This document shows positions 1 through 4,937 of a stretch of DNA of 12,148 nt, piece after piece. The translations under genes were made by a program, and so were the position numbers. This DNA comes from CAIKHN01 sp964394565 (GTDB lineage Bacteria; Patescibacteriota; Patescibacteriia; UBA9934), in contig CAYMYA010000020.1 in NCBI GenBank assembly GCA_964394565.1, forward strand, positions 1-12,148. The letters run 5' to 3'. How positions within the stretch are numbered: position 1 is the first letter of the stretch; every line of letters begins with the position of its first letter. The notes under the pieces are model-generated. The model had not been told where the DNA came from, ran no database searches, and saw only the letters and a program-made list of their open reading frames with translations.

Positions 1-1501
1 GCCCCTGCCACGAGAGACGGTCATCGCAAGGTGACCGTTTTTCGATTGCAGAATACGGTAATTTCAGCGCAAAAAGAGGTTCTCCGTCTTTGATTGTTGA
101 GTTCGATAGTAAAAACTGTGCCAATTCGCGCTTTTCGTCAGGTGTGGCTTCTTTTGCCAGCATTTCGGCTTTTTCTGCGAGTTCTAAAATCCGACGGCCA
201 AAATCGTAATAATTTACGTCTGCGCGGTTGTGTCGGCCGATGCGTTCTTCAAGATTTTCGAGCTGCTTTGTGTACTCAGAAAAACGACGGTCGTAATCGG
301 CCTCAGAGATTTTGCGGTCGAGGCGGTCTTCATACATGGCGTCCATACGCTTCTTGAGCCTTGCTTGTTCCGCGACAAGTACCTCGAAGGCTTTATCCTG
401 TCCCTCGCGTTTTTCTATAAGTGACTGTTTAAGAGCAGCCGAAACGAACGCTACACCCTTCTCGCTAATCTTTAGGAGCTGCGTGATGCGTTCAAAGCGT
501 TCGTCAATTGCCTCCTCCTTTACCCACGGCTGGCCGCATTTTGTTCGATACTGCGTGCAATGATAGTAAACGTACCGTCCCTTTTTCTTTTCAGCTGTTA
601 CTGAGCGGCCGCATACTCCGCACACAAACATACCTTTGTATGCAAAAGGTTTTACATTGCTTTCTTTGTGGGAGTTATTCGTTCGTTTGTGTATGACGTC
701 CTGCACTTTCATCCATAACTCCGAGCTCACAATTGGCTCGTGAGAGCCTTGTACGACCTTGCCTTTCCAATTGAACTTCCCTATGTAAAAAGGATTTGTG
801 AGACAACGCGCAACTGCGGACTTTTGGAGTTTGCCGCTCTTGTATGGGTAATAAGCAGCCAGCCCTTCGCTGTCCAGCTTCTTGATGAGCGTCTCAACTG
901 AGTAAATACCCGTCGCGTAGTATTCAAACATCTTCGTGACGAGATTGCGGTTCAAGGGGTCGGGAACGATAATGTTGTGCTTGGGATTCTGCGGGTCTTT
1001 GGCATTGAGATAGCCGAGCGGTGCTTGGCGTGGATACTCCCCATGCGAGATTTTCGTAGCAAAGCCCTTTTGCACCTCCTCCTTGAGATTGTCGATGAAG
1101 CCCTTGGCCATGACGGTTTTGATGCCGTACATCGTCTTATCAGCCGCTCGGCTTTCCTTACCTATGCTGCTACCCTCTTTTACAAACCAAACCGTCACGC
1201 CATGTTTCTCCGTTAGCTCCTCGATGGCAACGTAATCGGTGAAGTTACGATGTAGACGGTCAGTCTTTTCGACGAGGATGTGCTCGATGTTCCGTGCTTT
1301 AACGTACTCGAGCATTGCGGCGAACTCTTTGCGTCGGCTGTCTTTGGCCGTCTCAGCTTCTTCAAACTCCCTCACCACGTCAAAACTATTGCGACGTGCA
1401 AAGTCGTAAAGACAGATGCGCTGCGCTTCGGGGGAGAAACCTTGCTCGGCCTGCTCCTTACTCGAAACGCGGACGTATGTGACGGCTTTTTTGAGCATCA
1501 T
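1..1501 (-). CDS. Large serine recombinase (site-specific integrase), 3' end outside window
   Basis: This gene encodes a large serine recombinase, the class that inserts and excises phages and integrative elements by a Ser-linked strand exchange. Translating the minus strand from 1501 gives 500 residues with no stop. An N-terminal resolvase domain (about 5-150) carries the active-site motif YVRVSSKEQ, with Ser13 as nucleophile and Arg11 beside it. A recombinase domain follows (about 150-270, including APLGY and NPFYIGKF). Next come a zinc ribbon with Cys294, Cys297, Cys315 and Cys322 and a charged, probably coiled-coil segment at about 362-425. Members are usually 450-550 residues, so the true end probably lies just left of the window. 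Two ATG codons are adjacent (1501 and 1498); the first was chosen. The start lies 8 bases after the rep stop, so the two genes are probably co-transcribed. The family call is firm; whether the enzyme is active is not shown. Confidence 0.93.
   Translation of the reverse strand, partial: MMLKKAVTYVRVSSKEQAEQGFSPEAQRICLYDFARRNSFDVVREFEEAETAKDSRRKEFAAMLEYVKARNIEHILVEKTDRLHRNFTDYVAIEELTEKHGVTVWFVKEGSSIGKESRAADKTMYGIKTVMAKGFIDNLKEEVQKGFATKISHGEYPRQAPLGYLNAKDPQNPKHNIIVPDPLNRNLVTKMFEYYATGIYSVETLIKKLDSEGLAAYYPYKSGKLQKSAVARCLTNPFYIGKFNWKGKVVQGSHEPIVSSELWMKVQDVIHKRTNNSHKESNVKPFAYKGMFVCGVCGRSVTAEKKKGRYVYYHCTQYRTKCGQPWVKEEAIDERFERITQLLKISEKGVAFVSAALKQSLIEKREGQDKAFEVLVAEQARLKKRMDAMYEDRLDRKISEADYDRRFSEYTKQLENLEERIGRHNRADVNYYDFGRRILELAEKAEMLAKEATPDEKRELAQFLLSNSTIKDGEPLFALKLPYSAIEKRSPCDDRLSWQG
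18..42 (+). terminator. Intrinsic terminator for a rightward transcript
   Basis: An 8-bp stem (CGGTCATC at 18-25 with GGTGACCG at 30-37, one G-T pair) closes a GCAA tetraloop and is followed by five T at 38-42. The T tract is on the plus strand, so it would stop a rightward gene ending left of the window. It overlaps the C-terminal coding end of the leftward recombinase, suggesting convergent genes. Confidence 0.65.
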
Positions 1502-1509
1502 AACGTGTG

Positions 1510-2697
1510 TCACTCACCATTATGCGGCTCTTCGGCTGTAACGCCAAGAATAGCCTCGAGCTTCTTTGGGACGACAGGACGGAAGGCGGTGAGTTTTCGT
1601 TGTAGATACGGCACAACGCCGACCACGTCCTTCTTAGCCTCTGCTTTGGCGAGGATGTTTTCGACGGTCTTTTTGTAACGGGTAACAGTCGCAGGCGAGG
1701 CCTCGCGTTTCAGTTCCTCAACGGCTTGCTTGAGACCAATATCACGTACTCGATGCGCAAGATAGTACAGGATGGCACGGTCGCGGAAGTCTTCTGTGTG
1801 CTCCCCGATGAGGTGCAGCAGCTCAGTATTCTTGAGGTCGCTCAAACGCATAAGACGATTAAAATCCTTGACGTACACGTTATCAAACGTCCGCATCAGA
1901 ACCTTCTTGGCAATGTCAGTCTTGGCGGCCTCGCGTAGAGTGTAGTCCTTCTTCTTTATGGCGTCGGAAAACTGCCGCAGGGTCGCGTCCACGGTCTGTT
2001 TCTTTTGGAGCGACAGCTCGATGCGGAGCGCGCCCTTTGTCCATTTTCCGTCTTTGTACTGCCGCGCAATTTCCTGCTCGAGCTTCGTCTTGCCGTTCGC
2101 CACGATTTCATCGAACTTATCGTAAATAACAAAGCCTTGTGACGAGTTGTAGAACTTGATGTAAAAGCCGTCTTTGCCGTCGTGAAAATCGCGACGGTTG
2201 AAATCCGAGGATTGCTTCATATCGTAGGGCATGAGCGCGCGGAGCATCTTGGCGGTCGTACCGAAGCTCGGGCTAATCTGGAGGATTTTGGAGTAATCAA
2301 TACGAACAACAACAGCATCGAGAATATCCTCGGGTTTCACTCCTACTTTTATCTCCCTGAGTGCACCAGAGAGTTTCTGCGCCGCTATCGGGAGCAACCT
2401 CTCGTCCATGTCGAAGATGCTCGTGCCGAAGATGAGTTTAGGGAGAGATACTTGCACCACGAGTTTGCGTTCCGTGGGTATCATCCCGCGTTTAGTACGC
2501 CGTGAGCGCTCAATGAGATGTACCTGTGGGAAATAGCGCCCCTCAGCCTTGCAGCGCTGCGGATAGTCCGTATAGCGCGTAGCAAAGCGTCCGAAGATAC
2601 CATGCTCCCCCTTGAGTTCCTGATATTGAGCCTTCGTGAAGTACTCCTCGGAGTACGTTACGAAATTCTTGATGTGAATAGTGACGCTATCAATCAT
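1510..2697 (-). CDS. Replication initiator resembling filamentous-phage gene II protein (rolling-circle type)
   Basis: This 395-residue protein resembles replication initiators of the filamentous-phage gene II (Phage_CRI/Phage_X) type, which nick one strand to start rolling-circle replication. Visible hallmarks are the N-terminal MIDSVTIHIKNF, a central SLPKLIFGTSIFDMD (about 84-98), the stretch VVVRIDYSKIL (129-139), then GFVIYDKFDEI (188-198), with Tyr192 a candidate nucleophile, and LRIELSL (224-230), matching the 'YDK' and 'LRxExRL' blocks of this family. The C-terminal third is Lys/Arg-rich and probably helical. No plain H-x-H metal motif is visible, so the catalytic assignment is inference. 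Its ATG overlaps the stop of the upstream small gene by an ATGA junction, indicating translational coupling, and the recombinase begins 8 bases downstream. An alternative is a plasmid Rep of a related family. Database comparison was not possible. Confidence 0.62.
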   Translation of the reverse strand: MIDSVTIHIKNFVTYSEEYFTKAQYQELKGEHGIFGRFATRYTDYPQRCKAEGRYFPQVHLIERSRRTKRGMIPTERKLVVQVSLPKLIFGTSIFDMDERLLPIAAQKLSGALREIKVGVKPEDILDAVVVRIDYSKILQISPSFGTTAKMLRALMPYDMKQSSDFNRRDFHDGKDGFYIKFYNSSQGFVIYDKFDEIVANGKTKLEQEIARQYKDGKWTKGALRIELSLQKKQTVDATLRQFSDAIKKKDYTLREAAKTDIAKKVLMRTFDNVYVKDFNRLMRLSDLKNTELLHLIGEHTEDFRDRAILYYLAHRVRDIGLKQAVEELKREASPATVTRYKKTVENILAKAEAKKDVVGVVPYLQRKLTAFRPVVPKKLEAILGVTAEEPHNGE

Positions 2698-2858
2698 ACG
2701 AGTTGTCGTTTTGTTCTTTCGTCAATGCGAAGGAGAACCTCAAAAGCGCCAAGCAGGTTGCGAGCTGCTTCGGGTACGTCTTCGGGAGCGAGACCGAGCT
2801 CGTCCACGAAGTAACGCTTTGCTAATTCTTCGATAGATGGTTCGCATTCGGGCAACAT
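2694..2858 (-). CDS. Small acidic protein of 54 residues, coupled to rep
   Basis: A short reading frame encodes 54 residues, beginning MLPECEPSIEELAKRYFV and ending DERTKRQLV. It is preceded by a good Shine-Dalgarno GGAG (minus strand, 2867-2864) five bases before the ATG, which is uncommon in this window. Its stop TGA overlaps the rep ATG (ATGA at 2697-2694), so rep translation is probably coupled to it. The composition is acidic and helical (EELAKRYFVDELGL, then AARNLLGAFEVLLRID), with no recognisable domain. It could be a real small partner of Rep, for example a copy-number or DNA-binding regulator, or a leader peptide whose translation opens the rep start. Coding is supported by the SD, the overlap and a natural-looking composition. 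Function is unknown. Confidence 0.72.
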   Translation of the reverse strand: MLPECEPSIEELAKRYFVDELGLAPEDVPEAARNLLGAFEVLLRIDERTKRQLV

Positions 2859-2896
2859 AAAAACTCCGAGCCGATTTCAGCCGTTTATTTGGCTTA

Positions 2897-2977
2897 CTGA
2901 CGCGGAGCTGTGGGCAGCTATTTGAGCACAAGCACGGGTCGCTCTATAATGCCTTTGCGTGATAGCTTTCGCGTCAG
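2897..2977. repeat. Imperfect inverted repeats in the rep leader; possible origin or regulator sites
   Basis: CTGACGCG at 2897-2904 recurs inverted as CGCGTCAG at 2970-2977. Read outward, both copies continue with a similar AGCT-containing stretch (one base inserted), giving about 14 partly matching bases. Between them, AGCTG-TGGG-CAGCT (2906-2919) forms a perfect 5-bp stem with a 4-base loop. The pair flanks the promoter at 2922-2950. Such repeats next to a replication gene could be Rep binding sites, part of a double-strand origin or a regulator site. This is inference from position only. Confidence 0.4.
2922..2950 (+). promoter_or_regulatory. Sigma-70-type promoter facing away from rep
   Basis: TTGAGC (2922-2927) and a perfect TATAAT (2945-2950) are separated by exactly 17 bases, the best consensus promoter in the window. 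It points rightward, against all neighbouring genes, and no reading frame follows it before the terminator at 2991-3028. It is therefore proposed to drive only the small RNA. Confidence 0.7.
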
Positions 2978-3028
2978 CGAGGTTATTACCGATAAGCCGT
3001 CCGTTCGTAGCGGGCGGTTTATCTTTTT
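2957..3028 (+). ncRNA. Candidate counter-transcribed small RNA of about 72 nt in the rep leader
   Basis: A consensus promoter (2922-2950) and a strong terminator (2991-3028) bracket a segment without an open frame, giving a predicted RNA of about 72 nt starting near 2957. Genes on both sides run leftward, so the RNA would be antisense to any mRNA running from the XRE/peptidase genes into the small gene and rep. Rolling-circle plasmids such as pT181 and pLS1 control Rep synthesis with short antisense RNAs of this layout. Here the RNA does not reach the small gene's Shine-Dalgarno, about 90 bases away, so any control would be by premature termination or structure rather than direct SD blocking. 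Seen: promoter, terminator, spacing. Inferred: expression and function. Confidence 0.55.
2991..3028 (+). terminator. Strong intrinsic terminator, 13-bp stem
   Basis: GATAAGCCGTCCG (2991-3003) pairs with CGGGCGGTTTATC (3011-3023) over 13 positions, two of them G-T, around a 7-base loop, followed by five T (3024-3028). On the opposite strand the stem is followed by no T tract, so it acts rightward. No rightward gene precedes it other than the proposed small RNA. Confidence 0.8.
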
Positions 3029-3037
3029 ATCTGGATA

Positions 3038-3694
3038 TTACGGTGGCATAACACCCAAATAACTCGGCGCGGGTCGCAACACTTCTTGCAAGCGATAGGT
3101 TGCCGTTTGCAGAGAAACATCGAAGGCTTTGGCAAGCTGTTGCATTTGCGCATCGCCGAAGGAGGGAGACTGGGCCTTGAGTTCGTGGTACTTCTTCAAG
3201 AAGAAATCGTTCGGCATCAGGTACATCGCTGTAGCTCGTTCAGTAATCCGTTCAAGGAGTTTGACGATGACACCTTCTGGAAGCGTGCTGTTCAAAATAA
3301 GTTCATCCAGAAAATCGAGGAAATGAGGGTCGATGGTCTGGAGAAAGTGCATAAGCTCATGCACTTGGCTGTACCGCTGACGTTTGCGCGAGGTACAACG
3401 ATTATAAAAAATGATGACGTGGGTTGGGTTATTTTCGTCTAAACGCCAAAATCCCTCTGTCTTGTAAGCCTCGGAAAGATTGCAAAATGTTCGATATTCA
3501 AACGTGTATCCCGACAAATACTTTTCGAGAAGTTGCGGTTGCATCGGGGTCGCAATTGCTCCGCCATCGGCGGCAATAATGCTATTGATAATGCCTTTGT
3601 AATGTTCGACGCCCTGATTAAACAGGATTCTGTATGCCCGCACGCAGTCGGCAGGGATACCGTCTTGCCCCGCTTTGGTGCGGAGCCAATACAT
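3038..3694 (-). CDS. ImmA/IrrE-family metallopeptidase
   Basis: This is a zinc metallopeptidase of the ImmA/IrrE family (COG2856), which in mobile elements cleaves the partner XRE repressor and releases the element. With the start at 3694 it has 218 residues. The motif HELMH lies at 112-116 (His112, Glu113, His116), and the third ligand Glu is in TERATAMYLMP at about 152; the 'E..A..(Y/F)..LMP' block is typical of the family. A C-terminal part (about 180-206) with 'MQQLAKAFDVSLQTATYRL' fits the helical, HTH-like segment common in this family. The frame is open back to 3763 inside the XRE gene; the ATG at 3694, 4 bases after the XRE stop, was preferred as the usual repressor-protease junction, although an upstream ATG at 3727 cannot be excluded. 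Order and pairing mirror ImmR-ImmA of ICEBs1. Confidence 0.85.
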   Translation of the reverse strand: MYWLRTKAGQDGIPADCVRAYRILFNQGVEHYKGIINSIIAADGGAIATPMQPQLLEKYLSGYTFEYRTFCNLSEAYKTEGFWRLDENNPTHVIIFYNRCTSRKRQRYSQVHELMHFLQTIDPHFLDFLDELILNSTLPEGVIVKLLERITERATAMYLMPNDFFLKKYHELKAQSPSFGDAQMQQLAKAFDVSLQTATYRLQEVLRPAPSYLGVMPP

Positions 3695-3698
3695 GTCA

Positions 3699-4052
3699 TT
3701 AATTACCCTTGTTTGCTGATTTGACATATCGGGCATAACGGATGACATCCTCGGCTTCAACATCTGAGTAGCCCATGTGTCGCAACGACTGGGTAATCAG
3801 CTTATAACTTGGTCGTTCCTCGTTATTCAGAAGACCTACCCCCTGCAAAAATGCGTGCAACGAAAGACCCAGACCATCGGCGAGTGCTTTTGCGGTTGGG
3901 AGCGTGAGCTTTTTATAGTCCCCGTTTTCTACTCGGGAAATATAGGCAGGCGATAGCTTTGCCCTTTCTGCGAGCTCTTTTGACGTAAGGCCTGCTTCTT
4001 TGCGTTTTGAGGCAATGAATTGGGCAATGTGAGAAATTGGCTTGGCATTCAT
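3699..4052 (-). CDS. XRE-family helix-turn-helix repressor
   Basis: This 117-residue protein carries an N-terminal Cro/C1-type HTH (about 8-65): IASKRKEAGLTSKELAERA, then LSPAYISRVENGDYKKLTLP, the classic recognition-helix region. A C-terminal tail (about 66-117) rich in Glu, Asp and Tyr likely mediates dimerisation or recognition by the adjacent peptidase. The frame could also begin at TTG 4070, but ATG 4052 fits the domain start and lies 8 bases after a candidate -10 (TACGCT, 4066-4061), which would give a leaderless mRNA; no Shine-Dalgarno is present. A perfect palindrome at 4075-4090 overlaps the candidate -35, so autorepression is likely. Role inferred: keeping the element quiescent until the ImmA-like protease acts. 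Confidence 0.9.
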   Translation of the reverse strand: MNAKPISHIAQFIASKRKEAGLTSKELAERAKLSPAYISRVENGDYKKLTLPTAKALADGLGLSLHAFLQGVGLLNNEERPSYKLITQSLRHMGYSDVEAEDVIRYARYVKSANKGN

Positions 4053-4060
4053 ACGGTGAT

Positions 4061-4089
4061 AGCGTAGCAAAAGTATTTACAGTTGTAAA
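4061..4089 (-). promoter_or_regulatory. Candidate promoter of the XRE repressor gene
   Basis: On the minus strand TTTACA (4089-4084) and TACGCT (4066-4061) are 17 bases apart, with the ATG 8 bases beyond. The -35 matches consensus at five of six positions; the -10 is weaker. The -35 lies within the palindrome at 4075-4090. Confidence 0.45.
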
Positions 4090-4090
4090 T
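4075..4090. promoter_or_regulatory. Palindromic operator between divergent genes
   Basis: ATTTACA (4075-4081) and TGTAAAT (4084-4090) form a perfect 7-bp inverted repeat around GT. It covers the candidate -35 of the repressor gene and abuts TATGAT (4091-4096), a candidate -10 of the rightward gene, so one bound dimer could silence both. The natural candidate ligand is the XRE protein at 3699-4052. Confidence 0.65.
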
Positions 4091-4109
4091 TATGATTTGA
4101 GGTTTGTTT

Positions 4110-4724
4110 GTGTATAACTCACTCACTCAAGAGCAAGATTTGTGCGTAATACATGGGTGTCAGGAGGAAGGTGTGATACCTTATCGTGGTATTAACTTAT
4201 TTCGCTATATGCCGAAAGAAACCATGGGCGGTGAGCCAAGTAAAGAGTTTGATTATGATAAACATGACCGTCTTGTGGAAGGGCTTTATGCCGCAGCGCG
4301 AACTCGACTCACCGAAACCCCTGAGCCACTCATGAAGTTGATTGACGGTCGTCACCTTTCAGCCATACCTACTGGTGAAATCGCAAGAGCTATCATAGAA
4401 ACAAAAAAGACCGAGGGAGACATGACCGTTGGACTAATGGCTGAACTTAAACCCGAAGGTTTTCATACGCAAGATATTAGCGTTGATAGTCGTGATTTTA
4501 CAGCAGCAGGCCACGAACGACGTAATTCTCGACGTGCAGAATTGATGGATAGACTTTGTAAACACCTAAAAATTGAGACTGGCTATAAAGAGCTAAAAGA
4601 AGACGAGAAGCAGGTTTTCCTTGAAGCGAATTTTGTTCGCCTCCTATCCGAGATGGTGGATTCTCTCTCAGACCGCGTCGGAGCACTCGAAACGGAACTA
4701 AAGATTTGTAAGGACGCAAAATAA
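4110..4724 (+). CDS. Unknown protein divergent from the repressor
   Basis: I do not recognise this 204-residue protein. It is soluble and charged, with no signal peptide or membrane segment. The C-terminal third (about 160-200) is helical, and the heptad-like stretch FVRLLSEMVDSLSDRVGALETEL may form a coiled coil. Start choice: GTG at 4110 has GAGG at 4099-4102 at ideal 7-base spacing, better than the in-frame TTG at 4104. A second strong internal site exists, GGAGG at 4163-4167 five bases before the in-frame GTG at 4173 (residue 22), so a shorter product is possible. Being divergent from an XRE repressor and separated by an operator-like palindrome, it is probably repressed in the quiescent state and made on induction, like the first gene of many element lytic or excision operons. 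Function unknown; coding is likely. Confidence 0.7.
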   Translation: MYNSLTQEQDLCVIHGCQEEGVIPYRGINLFRYMPKETMGGEPSKEFDYDKHDRLVEGLYAAARTRLTETPEPLMKLIDGRHLSAIPTGEIARAIIETKKTEGDMTVGLMAELKPEGFHTQDISVDSRDFTAAGHERRNSRRAELMDRLCKHLKIETGYKELKEDEKQVFLEANFVRLLSEMVDSLSDRVGALETELKICKDAK

Positions 4725-4745
4725 TCGCACGTCACCAACCAAGTA

Positions 4746-4763
4746 CCCGTGTGGCAACGCGGG
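4746..4763. other. Short hairpin without T tract
   Basis: CCCGTGT (4746-4752) pairs with ACGCGGG (4757-4763), one G-T pair, around GGCA. No T tract follows on either strand, so it is not a typical terminator. It sits just past the end of the element-like gene block and may mark a junction. The rest of 4725-4937 holds no convincing gene. Confidence 0.3.
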
Positions 4764-4832
4764 GGAAAACACACATCTCCTGATAAAGGGCTGGCCAATC
4801 CATCGTTCCAAACTCATCCGCCAGCTCCTACC

Positions 4833-4869
4833 ACAACACCACCCTTCGACAAGCTCGGGGTGGTTTTGT
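4833..4869 (+). terminator. Hairpin between the element and the Tat-exported gene; terminator or dispersed repeat
   Basis: ACAACACCACCC (4833-4844) pairs with GGGTGGTTTTGT (4858-4869) with one mismatch, around a 13-base loop that contains the core TTCGACAAGCTCG. The T tract is weak, so termination is plausible rather than certain. The loop core resembles a palindromic unit I recall being dispersed in many environmental bacterial genomes; whether it is repeated in this genome cannot be seen here. Confidence 0.5.
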
Positions 4870-4937
4870 GATAGACTTGAGGAATACTTGAATGATTCGG
4901 TTCCAGCTCCCCGTCTTCAAACCTTGTATCAACACCT

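Noticed and set aside
1280..1678. Rightward 132-residue frame across the recombinase-rep junction
   Set aside because: It lies opposite two well-supported genes and has no recognisable domain.
2740..2931. Leftward 63-residue Arg-rich frame
   Set aside because: It overlaps the better supported 54-residue gene in another frame; the Arg/Ser-rich composition is typical of an out-of-frame reading and it has no SD.
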